A DNA stretch of 64,000 bases, taken from assembly GCA_963833235.1 (NCBI GenBank), contig CAWHXG010000005.1:62001-126000 (forward strand), read 5' to 3'. The notes under the pieces were generated by a model. It was not told where the DNA came from and did no database searches. It saw only the letters and a list, made by a program, of their open reading frames with translations. The stretch comes from CAWHXG01 sp963833235. GTDB taxonomy: Bacteria > Pseudomonadota > Alphaproteobacteria > Rhodobacterales > Rhodobacteraceae. Both the position numbers and the translations under genes were made by a program. Shown in pieces: positions 1-9,369 of this stretch. Position 1 is the stretch's first letter. The number at the start of each line of letters is the position of its first letter.

Positions 1-682
1 GCGCTGCTGATCGGCCTGATCAACGGGGTCCTGACCATCCGCTTCTCGATCCCCAGCTTCATCACGACGCTCGGCATGCTCTTCGTCGCGCGCTCGCTGA
101 CGGTGGTGATCTCGGGCGGCTTTCCCCCGCTCATTCCGCCCGACGCGATGCCACGGGCGCTTTTCGTTTCGTTCGTGGGTCCGGGGGACATGTTCCGCGC
201 CTCGTTCCTGTGGTTCCTCGGCGTCGCGATCCTGATCTCGCTGCTGCTCGGCCGCACCAATTTCGGCAACTGGGTGCGCGCGACCGGGGGCTTCCTGCCG
301 GCGGCGCAATCCATGGGCATTCCGACCGCGCGGGTGAAGATCGCGTGCTTCGTGCTCTGCTCGCTGCTGGCCGGGTTCGCCGGCACGATCCAGGTGATGC
401 GGCTCGGCGCGCCGCTGCCGTCCGATCGGCGAGGGGCTGGAGCTGCAGGCGGTCGCCGCGGCGGTGATCGGCGGCACCGCGCTGACCGGCGGGATCGGCA
501 CGATCTTCGGCGGCATCATCGGCGCGGTGCTGATCCGGGTGATCGACAACGGCCTCGTGCTCAGCCGGGTGGATGCCAACTGGTTCAAGATGGCGCTCGG
601 CACGCTCACGGTTGCCGCGGTGATCCTCAATTCCTGGCTGCGCAGCCGCTCGCGCGCGATCCGGGTGGAGACGGAGAAGTGA
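1..682 (+). pseudogene. Sugar ABC transporter permease (RbsC/FrcC type), 5'-truncated and frameshifted
   Basis: Inner-membrane permease of a CUT2-type (ribose/fructose-like) importer. The window opens inside the gene, so the N-terminus is missing. Frame 1 gives hydrophobic segments and permease motifs (SIPSFITTLGM, then SMGIPTARVKI) up to about base 420; the conserved continuation IGEGLELQAVAAAVIGGTAL lies in frame 2 and runs to the stop at 682. Removing one C at 422-423 (TCCGATCGG to TCGATCGG) restores APLPSIGEGLEL, so this looks like a one-base insertion. The stop overlaps the GTG of the following ATPase, implying translational coupling. The family call is firm; the substrate is unknown. 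Confidence 0.8.
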
Positions 683-1416
683 GCGCACAGGGCCCGATCA
701 TCCAGACCGAGAACCTGCACAAGTGGTATTCCGGCGTTCATGCGCTGACCGGCGTGACGCTGGATATCCACCGCGACGAGGCGCTTGGCCTCGTCGGCGA
801 CAACGGCGCGGGAAAATCAACGCTGATCAACATCCTGTCGGGGATCCAGTCGCCCGACGAGGGGACCATCCGGTTCGACGGGCGCCCGGTGCGCTTCCGC
901 GGGCCGCGCGACGCGATGGAGCGCGGGATCGAGACGATCTACCAGTACAATTCGATGGTCCCGACCATGAGCATCGCGCGCAACGTGTTCATCGGCCGCG
1001 AGCCGCTGCGCCGCTCGGTCTTCGGGATCGGGGTGCTTGACCGGCAGAAGATGCGCGACGACAGCGTCAAGGCCATCGCCGACGTGGACCTGCACCTGCG
1101 GTCGCCCGACGCGCTGGTGGGCGAGCTTTCGGGCGGGCAGCGGCAGGGGGTGGCCATCGCCCGCGCGATGCATTTCAGATCCAAGGTCATGATCCTCGAC
1201 GAGCCGACGAACCATCTGGCCGTGAAGGAGACCCAGAAGGTCATCGGCTTCGTGCAGTCGCTGGCGGCGATGGGCGTCACGGCGGTCTTCATCAGCCACA
1301 ACATCCACCACGTCTTCGAATGCTGCGACAGGATCGTGGCGATGGCGCGCGGCGAGGTGGTGCTGGACCGGCGCGTCGGCGAGACGTCGATGGACGAGAT
1401 ACACTCGGTCCTTTGA
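679..1416 (+). CDS. Sugar ABC transporter ATP-binding protein (single domain, FrcA-like)
   Basis: ATPase energising the sugar importer whose permease lies just upstream. At 245 aa it is the single-domain FrcA form rather than the tandem RbsA form. Walker A is GDNGAGKST (about residues 38-46), the ABC signature is LSGGQRQGVAIARA, and Walker B is VMILDEPT followed by an unusual NHLAVKET. The GTG start at 679 is chosen because it forms a GTGA overlap with the permease stop and the first residues (SAQGPIIQTENLHKWY) match how this family begins. The SDR 11 bases downstream probably acts on the imported sugar or polyol. Confidence 0.88.
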   Translation: MSAQGPIIQTENLHKWYSGVHALTGVTLDIHRDEALGLVGDNGAGKSTLINILSGIQSPDEGTIRFDGRPVRFRGPRDAMERGIETIYQYNSMVPTMSIARNVFIGREPLRRSVFGIGVLDRQKMRDDSVKAIADVDLHLRSPDALVGELSGGQRQGVAIARAMHFRSKVMILDEPTNHLAVKETQKVIGFVQSLAAMGVTAVFISHNIHHVFECCDRIVAMARGEVVLDRRVGETSMDEIHSVL

Positions 1417-1427
1417 GGGAGGCGGGC

Positions 1428-2177
1428 ATGGACGGCTTGGAGGGCAGGCGCGTGCTGCTGACGGGGGGCTTGGGCTCGCTGGGGCGGGCGCAGGCGGCGG
1501 CTCTGGCGGAAGCGGGCGCGGCGGTGACAATCCTGGAGCGGCCGGAGATCGAGGAGGGCGCGGCCCGCGCGGATAAGCTCGGCGCCGCCTTTCTGCCCTG
1601 CGACTTGGGCGATCTCGCCGCTGCCAGCGCGACCGTGCGGGCGCAGCCGGGCTTCGACATCCTGATCAACAACGCCGCGCTGATCATCAACCGACCCTTC
1701 GACGCCTTCACGCTGGCGGAATACGAAGACCAGATCCGCGTGAACTCCTCGGCCGCCTATGCGCTTTCGGTGGTCTGCGCGGCGCACATGAAGGGGCAGG
1801 GCTGGGGCCGGATCGTCAATTTCACCTCGGTGACGCTGAAGGGCATGATCGACGGCTACGTACCCTACATCGCCTCGAAGGGTGCCATGCTGGGCCTGAC
1901 CGTGAGCCTCGCGCGCGAGCTCGGGCGGTTCGGCATCACCGTCAACGCGGTGGCCCCCGGCGCGGTGGTGTCCGAGGCCGAAGCGCGGGTGTTCGGCGAC
2001 AAAGCGGAGGAATACGGGCGTTGGGTCCTCGAGCAGCAGGCGCTGAAGACGCGGATCGAGCCCGGGCATGTGGCGGCGCTGGTGCGGTTCCTCGTCTCCG
2101 ATGCCGCGGCGCTGATCACCGGCCAGAACATCGGCATCGACGGCGGCTGGATGGGCGGGCCCGCGCCGGGCACCTAA
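1428..2177 (+). CDS. SDR family oxidoreductase
   Basis: Classical short-chain dehydrogenase/reductase of 249 aa, normal for the family, expected to oxidise or reduce a sugar or polyol using NAD(P). The N-terminal cofactor loop is TGGLGSLG (TGxxxGxG, residues 13-20), NNAA follows the fourth strand, the catalytic Ser is in NFTSVTLKG, and YIASK supplies Tyr and Lys. The C-terminal ITGQNIGIDGGW is typical. The start at 1428 follows a GAGGGAGGCGGG purine run and lies 11 bases after the ABC ATPase stop, so it belongs to the sugar operon. Confidence 0.88.
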   Translation: MDGLEGRRVLLTGGLGSLGRAQAAALAEAGAAVTILERPEIEEGAARADKLGAAFLPCDLGDLAAASATVRAQPGFDILINNAALIINRPFDAFTLAEYEDQIRVNSSAAYALSVVCAAHMKGQGWGRIVNFTSVTLKGMIDGYVPYIASKGAMLGLTVSLARELGRFGITVNAVAPGAVVSEAEARVFGDKAEEYGRWVLEQQALKTRIEPGHVAALVRFLVSDAAALITGQNIGIDGGWMGGPAPGT

Positions 2178-2362
2178 GGAATGGGCTTCGGGAGGGAAGC
2201 GCGCCGCCCCGGTGCCCGGTCCGCGAGGCTCAAATTAAGGGCGACGCGATCATATTCGGCTGGTCCAACATGCGAAGACGGGCGTTCCAAGTTCGCCCCG
2301 GCCCCTGCGCCGATGGCGACGGCGGCAAGGCCCCGCAGGACGACCGACCTTGCACCCCGAAC

Positions 2363-4036
2363 CTAGGCCAGCCAAGAAGGCGGCCCCTCCGGCGCGACCC
2401 CGGTCGTCGCGGCTTGGGCGCAGGCGGCAAGCCCCCCGAACCGCACGAACCGACCGTGCAGGCCCGGTGCATAATGTGCGTATTTCCCGGAATTGGTCAT
2501 CAGCGCGCGCGCTGCGGGCGGAAACACCGGCTCGGTGATCGAGCACCAGCATAGGTCCGGGATCAGCCGGGCGCCCGCCGCCTTAAGGCGCGCCGCGACC
2601 CCTTCGGCGTCCGCCGCCTCCAGAACGCCACGGCCCAGGGTCACGATCAGATCGACGCCGGGCGCGCAGTGCCGGCCCTGCATCAGATCAGCGAGGGCGC
2701 GCGCTTCGCCGAGCGAGGCATGCGGGCTGCCGATGGCCACCAGATCGACCTTGCCCGGACCGGGATCGAGCCGGTGCCAGGCGTCGCGCAGGGCGGCCAT
2801 GTCCGCCCGCGCCGCATCGGCGCCGGGAGCCACCAGATGCGCCTCCGGGGTGATGCCGGCGATGTGCAGCATCGGCGCGGCCGAGGTGGTGCCGAACGCG
2901 GCGCAGAGCGCCTTGAGGTCGTCCGCGCCCGGGGCCGCGTGTTCCAGACCCGTCAGCACAGGGATGCGGGTGGGCGAAAGCCTGCCGGCCAGCCACCCCA
3001 GAAGCGGCCAGAAGGCATCGTCCCGCCCCTCGGGGCAGTCCACACGAATGACCCGCCGCGCGGCACGCGGGCCGTCGAGGTAGACGCCCGTGCGCGGCGC
3101 GCGACCCGTCAGCGCGATGCAGAGATCGAGGAAATCGGGATGCTTCGGGGTGCGGGCGCCGAGGATGCTGTTGGCGAAGATCACGGCGTTGGATTCCGAC
3201 CAGCCGATCGCCTCGCCAAGGGCGGGCGGCGCCTCCAGCAGGTAGGGCGCGCAGGTGAAGGTGGGCTGCGCTCCCATCCCCACATAGGCATCCGCGAGCC
3301 GGCTGGCGGGATCGCCGAAGGCAGGCGGCACGCCCTGTCGCCGCCAGTTGGCACGATCCACCGAGATCGCGTTCATCGTCGTCGGCACGCGCACCTGCGC
3401 CCCCGTGGCCGCGAAGGCCAGCGCCACGCGCAGGTTGGCGGGGCTGGCATAGATGCAGCCGTCGATATGGGCGCGCGTGACGTCGATCAGGGCGTCGCCA
3501 CCCTGCGCCCGGGTCATGCTTACCAGGATCTCCATCGCCAGGCGCGGGCCGTCGCCCTCATCGCCCCGCAGCATCGCGGCATCCCCGGGCGTCAGGTGAA
3601 GGTCGGCCGCCCCCGGAACGGCCAGAGCCACGTTGAGGTCGGGCGCCTGCAACCGCCCCGGCTCTATCGAGGCGTCGGTGGCAGCGGCGAGGGCGGCGTG
3701 GGTGCCGGCGCTCAGGCGCAGAACGGGCAGGACCTGCCCGAAGACGTGGCGCGCGACGAGGGCGCCGAGGGTCAGCACATCCTCCGGCTCCGAGAAGACG
3801 AGCGCCGCCGGCGCCCGGCCCGTCTCGATCAGCTCCAGCAGCACGCCGCTGCCGGTGCAGGAACCGCGGCTGGTGGGAATCACCAGGATCGCCCCGGCCA
3901 GCGTTTGACCGTGCAGCGGATGCTGCGCGTCGACGATCCGCCCCGTGGCGGGATCGACCCCGCCCCAGAAGCTCAGCCCTTCCTCGCAGGCGAGGACGGG
4001 GCCGGCGGCGTGGCCCTCGATAACGCTTCGGTTCAT
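2363..4036 (-). CDS. Aconitase X (fused swivel and catalytic domains)
   Basis: A 557-aa fused aconitase X (AcnX) protein. The N-terminal about 130 residues are the swivel (small-subunit, DUF126) domain with GSCTGSGVLLELI; the rest is the DUF521 catalytic domain with AINSISVD-type and LGARTPKHPDF motifs and cysteines (FTCAPY, LDLCIALTGR) that could ligate an iron-sulfur cluster. Characterised AcnX members include cis-3-hydroxy-L-proline dehydratase, which fits a genome rich in amino-acid-derived lactam catabolism, but the substrate is not set by sequence alone. The start at 4036 is preceded by AGGAAC; the frame stays open upstream to 4234, but that extension is not protein-like. It converges on the upstream SDR. 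Confidence 0.8.
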   Translation of the reverse strand: MNRSVIEGHAAGPVLACEEGLSFWGGVDPATGRIVDAQHPLHGQTLAGAILVIPTSRGSCTGSGVLLELIETGRAPAALVFSEPEDVLTLGALVARHVFGQVLPVLRLSAGTHAALAAATDASIEPGRLQAPDLNVALAVPGAADLHLTPGDAAMLRGDEGDGPRLAMEILVSMTRAQGGDALIDVTRAHIDGCIYASPANLRVALAFAATGAQVRVPTTMNAISVDRANWRRQGVPPAFGDPASRLADAYVGMGAQPTFTCAPYLLEAPPALGEAIGWSESNAVIFANSILGARTPKHPDFLDLCIALTGRAPRTGVYLDGPRAARRVIRVDCPEGRDDAFWPLLGWLAGRLSPTRIPVLTGLEHAAPGADDLKALCAAFGTTSAAPMLHIAGITPEAHLVAPGADAARADMAALRDAWHRLDPGPGKVDLVAIGSPHASLGEARALADLMQGRHCAPGVDLIVTLGRGVLEAADAEGVAARLKAAGARLIPDLCWCSITEPVFPPAARALMTNSGKYAHYAPGLHGRFVRFGGLAACAQAATTGVAPEGPPSWLA

Positions 4037-4378
4037 CGTCGTTCCTGATTTCTGCAGGCAGAGCCTGATCGCTTCGACGATTAGCGGTCGCCAGATGGCC
4101 AGGCTGCCCCGCCATCCATTTGCCCCGCTACTGCCGCGATGCCCGTGGCGTTCGTGGCGAACGGCGTGACCCGCCGGCGACCGACGTTCCGATGCGACCC
4201 CCCGCTGGCGCGGCGCCACCGTTTCTATCGTCAATTGCAGAAATGTTTACCTCTCGAAGTTATGATTTTGCCAGAGATGGATTGAACGAGGCGTCTTGCC
4301 TATATGCAGGGTCTTGCCGCAGCGTTGCCCTGCCGGCGTCGGATCCGGGGGCATCGCCAAATCGAACGAGGTAGACGC
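4037..4378. other. Divergent intergenic region between acnX and the histidine phosphatase
   Basis: This 342-base stretch holds no gene I can support. Its middle (about 4225-4275) is clearly more AT-rich than the surroundings and contains TTGACG on the minus strand (4234-4229) and TATGAT on the plus strand (4261-4266), so it probably carries the promoters of the two divergent genes. No pair of elements has good spacing, so I do not assign exact promoters. Confidence 0.4.
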
Positions 4379-5569
4379 ATGCGAACGGCCCTGTTGCAGC
4401 TTATGACCGCCACCGCCATTCTGGCCGCACAGACGATGCCGGTCCTCGCCCAGTCCGGCGAAGGCACCCGGACGGTGCCGGACACGATGCAGCAGATCTC
4501 GAACCACATGGGCGAGATGACGGCTGAGATGGGCGACGGCGATCTGGTCATCGACGACAGCCTGCGCTTCGAGCCGTTCCAGCAGCTGGAAGAGATGTTC
4601 CTGCGCGACGACGTGGTGTTCCTGATGCGCCATGGGCCGACGGACTGGTCGAAGCTCGACGTGAAGGACGTCGCCCCGGGCGATTGTGCCGACCAGCGGA
4701 TCCTCAGCCCCCAGGGCACTGAGGACATGCGTAACCTCGGCACGCTCCTGGCTTCGAACGGCGTGCTGCCCTCGGAGATCGTGGTCAGCCAATGGTGCCG
4801 GAACCAGCAGACGCTTGACGCACTGTCCGAAGGGTTCGACCGGGTCGATCCGCAGATCGCCGCCGAGATGCCGCTTGAGACGGACCCGGAGCTGAACCTG
4901 CTGCTTTCGCTGCAGGGCGCGAAGAACACGACCGCCTTGCGCGAAAGGATCTCCGCTTGGGACGGTCATGCCACCCGTTCGGGGCCCCTGCTGATCGTCA
5001 GCCACTACACGAATATCGAGGAACTGACGCAGTTCCGCGTCTTCGAGGGCGAGATATTGGTTCTCGATCCCAAGCGCGACAATCAGGTTCTGGGCTATCT
5101 GCGGCTGAAATCGGCGCAGCCGGACGTGGGGCATTTCGCGGATGCCCTGGAATTGCCGCTGATGCAGCGGCAGCAGGCGCTCGACATGATCGACCGCTAC
5201 TATCAGGCCCTGAATGCTCAGGACGGGGAAATGCTGCAGAGCGTCCTGAACGAGGGATGGATCGAACGGGGCGAATTTCCCTCGATTCCCGATCAGGATG
5301 CGGAGGGCTTTCTCGACGAGGTGACGGGAGTTTCAAGCGCTCTCGACGGGAGCCAGTTCGAGGTGGAGGACGTTTATCTTGCCGAAGACTTCATCACGGT
5401 GCGCGGAACGATCACGGGCCGCCATACCGGAATGCTCTTCGGGGTGCCGCCGACGAACCGGATGGTCAGTTTCGGAGCCCTCGCCGTGCACCGGATCAGC
5501 GATGGCGGTATCGCCGAGAGTTGGCAGATGGTGGACTGGAAGACGCTCATGACCCTGATCACCGGCTGA
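4379..5569 (+). CDS. Secreted histidine phosphatase fused to a C-terminal SnoaL/NTF2-like domain
   Basis: A 396-aa exported protein. A Sec signal peptide (MRTALLQLMTATAILAA..., ending VLAQ at about residue 25) precedes a histidine-phosphatase domain with the phosphohistidine motif LMRHGPTDW (Arg84-His85-Gly86) and a second catalytic His in LIVSHYTN (about residue 209). From about residue 265 a separate domain starts (ALDMIDRYYQALNAQDGEML) with the layout of SnoaL/ester-cyclase-like NTF2 folds, ending in ESWQMVDW. Start 4379 is chosen because it gives a proper signal peptide and follows GAGGTA; the frame is open from 4304 without a signal. The substrate is unknown. The pairing of these two domains is the unusual part. 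Confidence 0.75.
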   Translation: MRTALLQLMTATAILAAQTMPVLAQSGEGTRTVPDTMQQISNHMGEMTAEMGDGDLVIDDSLRFEPFQQLEEMFLRDDVVFLMRHGPTDWSKLDVKDVAPGDCADQRILSPQGTEDMRNLGTLLASNGVLPSEIVVSQWCRNQQTLDALSEGFDRVDPQIAAEMPLETDPELNLLLSLQGAKNTTALRERISAWDGHATRSGPLLIVSHYTNIEELTQFRVFEGEILVLDPKRDNQVLGYLRLKSAQPDVGHFADALELPLMQRQQALDMIDRYYQALNAQDGEMLQSVLNEGWIERGEFPSIPDQDAEGFLDEVTGVSSALDGSQFEVEDVYLAEDFITVRGTITGRHTGMLFGVPPTNRMVSFGALAVHRISDGGIAESWQMVDWKTLMTLITG

Positions 5570-5627
5570 GCGCGGCGGCCTGTCGGGCAGATGCCGCCGC
5601 GGTCCCCTAGAGAAATCCAGAGAGTTG

Positions 5628-7054
5628 ATGACCGAAGCCACCTCCCTCACCCTGATCGACGTGGAGCAGTACGAGCGCGACGTGCGGCTGCGCATGCCGT
5701 TCCGCTTCGGCGTGGTGACGCTGACCGAGGCGCCGCAGACCTACGTGCGCGCCCGGATCAAAACGGCCGACGGGCGCGAGGGATGGGGGATGTCGGCCGA
5801 TCTGCTGGCGCCGAAATGGTTCGACAAGTCGCCCGATCTGACGAACGAGGAGAATTTCGAGCAGTTGCGCCGGGCGGTGGCGATTGCCGGGCGGGCCTAT
5901 CTGGCGCAGCACGATCCGTTGACGGCATTCGGCCTGCATGCCGCCTGCGCGGGGGAGATCGCCGCCACCGCCGGCCCGGCCGGGTTGCCGCCGTTGGCGT
6001 CGGCCTTCGGGCCCGCCTGCCTTGACCGCGCGATCCTCGATGCCCTCCTGCGCCTCGAAGGCGTGAGCCTGTTCGAGGCGGTGCGGCGCAACCTGATCGG
6101 CCTCGATGCCGCGCTGACACCGGACCTCGCGGCGTTCGACCTGCCCGGCTTCCTCGGCAGTCTGCGACCGGCCCCGCACATCGCGGCGCGGCACACGATT
6201 GGCCTGGTCGATCCGATCAGGGGTGCGGACATCGCACCGCAGGATCGCGTCGGCGACGGGCTGCCCGAGACGCTGGAGGAGGTCGTCCGCGACTATGGCG
6301 TGACGCATTTCAAACTGAAGGTCAGCGGTGATCTGGATGCCGATCTGAAAAGGTTGCGGCGCATCGCGGGCGTCCTCGATGAGCGCCCGGGCTACCGCGC
6401 CACGCTGGACGGCAACGAGCAATATGCCGACGTGGACGGGATCGTGGCGCTTTGGAGCGCCATCGAGGCCGACCCGGCGCTGGAGCGGCTGCGCGCGGCG
6501 ATCCTTTTCGTGGAGCAGCCGATCACCCGGGCGCGGGCGCTGCAGGCCGATGTGGGGCTCTCGCCCGCCGCATCCCCGCCGAGATCGACGAATCCGATGG
6601 CACGCTCGATGCCTTCCCGCAGGCCCGCGCCCTCGGCTATGCCGGCGTCTCCTCGAAATCCTGCAAGGGGGTCTACAAGTCACTTCTCAACCGCGCGAGG
6701 TGCGCGATGTGGAACGCCGAGGCCGGGGAGCAGCGGTTCTTCATGTCGGCGGAGGACCTGACCACGCAGGCCGGCCTTGCCGTGCAGCAGGATCTGGCGC
6801 TGGCGACCCTGATCGGCTGCACCCATGTGGAGCGCAACGGCCATCACTATGTCGATGGCATGGCCGCGGCGCCCGAGGTGGAGCAGGCCGCCTTTCTGGC
6901 CGCCCACGGCGATCTCTACCATCGGCATCTCGGCGCGGTTCGGGTCGACATCCGAGGCGGCGACATCGCCATCGGGTCGCTCGACGTGCCGGGCCTGGGC
7001 AGCGCCGTGCTGCCCGAGGTCGCGCACCTGCGGCGCTGCGACTACGCGGCCTAG
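5628..7054 (+). pseudogene. Enolase-superfamily (mandelate racemase/muconate cycloisomerase-like) protein, frameshifted
   Basis: An about 475-residue enolase-superfamily enzyme split over two frames. The first part (frame of 5628) carries the KLKVSG lysine motif, LDGNEQY and VEQPI metal-ligand strands; after about 6557-6565 the protein continues in another frame as ARRIPAEIDESDGTLDAF, then GVSSKSCKGVYKSLLNRARC to the stop at 7054. The essential Lys, Asp/Glu and barrel motifs are thus all present, and only a single-base indel in the run GGGGCTCTCGCCCGCC separates them. The ATG at 5628 is preceded by AGAG. It lies 58 bases after the phosphatase on the same strand. The substrate is unknown; genuine inactivation cannot be excluded. 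Confidence 0.75.
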
Positions 7055-7399
7055 GCACCCCGCTTCTCTGGTCTGCGCCGGCCCGACTTCGAAATAGGAG
7101 TTGTCAAGCCGCAACCGCATCGTGATGCCGATCGCCGTCGGAACCCTCTTGGGTAGGGGGGCGGAAGGCGAATACCTGCGGCCCGCAGATCGAGGCCCGC
7201 TGGCGTGGCCCTTCGGGCGTAAAGTCCGCCGGGCCTCCTGCAGACCCTGCATGGTCGGCCCATCGCCCACGGATGTATCGAAAGCCGGGTGCCTTGCCCT
7301 CGATCCCGTCGTTCCTCGACGACAAGCCTTGCACCGGGCCCGCGCTTCGCCCCAGACTGACGGGACTGAACGTCCACCCAAAAGCGTGGGATCTCGGCG
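7055..7399. other. Intergenic region upstream of the DUF3299 gene; no gene recognised
   Basis: In these 345 bases I find no convincing gene, RNA or inverted repeat. Short open frames exist on both strands but lack protein-like composition. I looked for an AT-rich Zur-type palindrome because the downstream genes resemble a zinc island and did not see one. Confidence 0.35.
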
Positions 7400-7903
7400 A
7401 TGGCCCTCCACCGCAGAACCTTTCTGACCTCCCTCGCGGCGCTTCCGATGGCCGGACGGGCCGCGGCGGCCGGCGCACGCGACCTTGGCTGGGAAGAGCT
7501 GATCCCCGAGGGCGTGCCCTATTCCGAGATCGTCGCCGACGGCAAGCGGGACGAGGTGAACGACCGCTGGCTGCCCATCTTCGACGTCAACGCCTATCGG
7601 TTCGTCGAGGCGCTGAACGGGTCGCGGGTGCGGATGCCGGGCTTCATCCTGCCGATGGAGACCGGCGCGGAGGGGGTGACCGAATTCATCCTCACCCCCT
7701 ATGCCGGGGCCTGCGTGCACGTGCCGCCGCCGCCGCCGAACCAGCTTGTCTATGTGACCACCCGGCGGCCCTGGCCGGGCAACACGATGTTCGAGGCGAT
7801 CTGGGTCACCGGCACCCTCAGCGTCAATCCGATCACCACCCCGCTGGCCGAGATCGGCTACGCGATGGAGGCGGACGACATCGAGATCTACGAATGGTCC
7901 TGA
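7400..7903 (+). CDS. DUF3299 domain-containing protein with Tat-like signal
   Basis: A 167-aa exported protein. The N-terminus MALHRRTFLTSLAALPMAG is a twin-arginine-type signal followed by an Ala-rich cleavage region. The remainder matches the DUF3299 family in length and motifs (RMPGFILPME, FILTPYAGACVHVPPPPPNQ). In Pseudomonas, DUF3299 proteins sit beside a DUF2796 protein, an FtsX permease and a LolD/MacB-like ATPase in a zinc-responsive cluster (P. aeruginosa PA4063-PA4066); the other three partners lie here at 9370-11986 on the opposite strand, so involvement in envelope metal handling is a reasonable inference. The translation signal before ATG 7400 is weak. Confidence 0.8.
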   Translation: MALHRRTFLTSLAALPMAGRAAAAGARDLGWEELIPEGVPYSEIVADGKRDEVNDRWLPIFDVNAYRFVEALNGSRVRMPGFILPMETGAEGVTEFILTPYAGACVHVPPPPPNQLVYVTTRRPWPGNTMFEAIWVTGTLSVNPITTPLAEIGYAMEADDIEIYEWS

Positions 7904-8015
7904 CACGGCCCCAAGGCCAGGCCGCCGGCACCGGCAGGCGCCCGCTACCATACCCGGCCAATCCCCCAGCGAAAGACACCCCATGAATTGAACGACACTG
8001 GCCGCCCTGGCCCTG

Positions 8016-9197
8016 ATGCTCCCCTCCGCCGCCCTTGCGCAGGAGATGACCGAGGCCGAGATGCGGGCGATCCACGACCGGCTCTTCACGCTCGACACCC
8101 ACGTTGATATCGGCGCGGACTACGCGACCCCCTCGCTCGATCCCGGGCAGATGACGCGGGCGCAGGTGACCCTGCCGGGCATGCGCATCGGCGGCCTCGA
8201 TTCCGGGTTCTTCATCGTCTACGTGGGCCAGCAGGCGCTCGACGAAGAGGGCAAGGCCGAAAAGCGGGCCGCCGCGGAGGAGAAGTATCGCGGGATCGAG
8301 CGGATGCTGCGCGCCTATCCCGAGCAGATCGGTCTCGCGACCACGGCCGACGCGGCCGAGGAGATCTACGAGTTCGGGCGGCTCGTGGCGCTGATCGGGA
8401 TGGAGAATGCCAGCCCGCTGGGCGACAGCGTCGAAGACGTTGCCATGTGGGCCGACCGCGGCGTGCGCTACATGTCGATCACCCATTTCGGCAACAACCA
8501 GTTCGGCGACAGCTCCAACCCGCGCGACAGCTTGGGCGATCCCGAGGAGGACGAGGGGCTGACCGGTCTGGGGCGCGAGCTTGTCACGGCGCTGAACGAC
8601 GCGGGCATCATGGTCGACATCAGTCATGTGGGAAAGCGCACCGGGATGGAGGCGATGGAGCTTTCGCGCTCGCCGATCATCGCTTCGCATTCCACGGCGC
8701 GCGCGGTCTACGACAACCCGCGCGGGCTGGACGACGAGCAGTTCCGCGCCATCGCCGAGGATGACGGCGTGGCCCAGATCACCGCGTTCCGCTCCTACAT
8801 CGCGCCGGTAGACGAGGGGCTGAGCGACGCCATAGGCGAGCTGCGCACCCGCCTCGGGCTGGAGACCGGCGCCGATTTCCGCACGGCATCCCCGGCGACG
8901 CTGGACGAATACGCAAGGGAGCAGGAGCGCCTGCAGGACGAGTTTCCCGACGTGACGCTTTCGCAGTTCCTCGACCACGTGGACCACGCGGTGGAGATCG
9001 CCGGGATCGACCATGTGGGCCTCTCGGGCGATTTCGACGGCGGTGGCGGCGTGGACGGCTGGGACGGGGCGGATGACAGCTTCAACGTGACGGCGGAATT
9101 GCTGCGCCGGGGCTATACCGAGGAGGATCTGGTGAAGCTTTGGGGCGGCAACGTGCTGCGCGTGATGCGGTCGACGGAAGCGGCCGTGGACGGCTAG
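8016..9197 (+). CDS. M19 (renal-type) membrane/periplasmic dipeptidase, nonsense codon in the signal peptide
   Basis: Zinc-dependent M19 dipeptidase. From 8016 it reads 393 aa, with the metal motif LDTHVDIG (H-x-D), MVDISHVGKR, IIASHSTARAVYDNPRGL and the late VGLSGDFDGG, all family hallmarks. The natural start is probably ATG 7983, where ATG AAT TGA ACG ACA CTG GCC would begin a normal signal peptide continuing into LALMLPSAALAQ, but codon 3 reads TGA. From 8016 only a stub of the signal remains, so as written the protein would be poorly exported. A substitution or base-call error is likely. It follows the DUF3299 gene by about 80-110 bases on the same strand. Dipeptidase plus metal-uptake genes would fit zinc-enzyme biology. 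Confidence 0.85.
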   Translation: MLPSAALAQEMTEAEMRAIHDRLFTLDTHVDIGADYATPSLDPGQMTRAQVTLPGMRIGGLDSGFFIVYVGQQALDEEGKAEKRAAAEEKYRGIERMLRAYPEQIGLATTADAAEEIYEFGRLVALIGMENASPLGDSVEDVAMWADRGVRYMSITHFGNNQFGDSSNPRDSLGDPEEDEGLTGLGRELVTALNDAGIMVDISHVGKRTGMEAMELSRSPIIASHSTARAVYDNPRGLDDEQFRAIAEDDGVAQITAFRSYIAPVDEGLSDAIGELRTRLGLETGADFRTASPATLDEYAREQERLQDEFPDVTLSQFLDHVDHAVEIAGIDHVGLSGDFDGGGGVDGWDGADDSFNVTAELLRRGYTEEDLVKLWGGNVLRVMRSTEAAVDG

Positions 9198-9241
9198 TCC
9201 CAGGCCCGCGGTTTGCCGGAGAGCTGAAGTGGAGACGCTGC

Positions 9242-9265
9242 GACCCGGGGCGAGATCCTCGGGTC
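9242..9265. terminator. Candidate bidirectional terminator hairpin
   Basis: Inverted repeat GACCCGGGG / TCCTCGGGTC region: a 9-bp stem (one G-U pair) with a 6-base loop CGAGAT at 9251-9256. It lies in the 172-base gap between two convergent genes (dipeptidase ending 9197, permease ending 9370). No T-run follows, so it is only a candidate. Confidence 0.45.
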
Positions 9266-9369
9266 GAGCCCGGTGATGAGCGTTGAGCCGCAGCCGTACT
9301 GTCTTTATTCCGCCGGTCGCCTGCCTCGGGCGGCGCGGCACGACACCTGCGCTTTACGCTTGGCAGCCG

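Noticed and set aside
2178..2362. Short inverted repeat GGGCG/CGCCC between the convergent SDR and acnX as a terminator
   Set aside because: The stem is only 5 bp with a 9-base loop, expected by chance in DNA this GC-rich.
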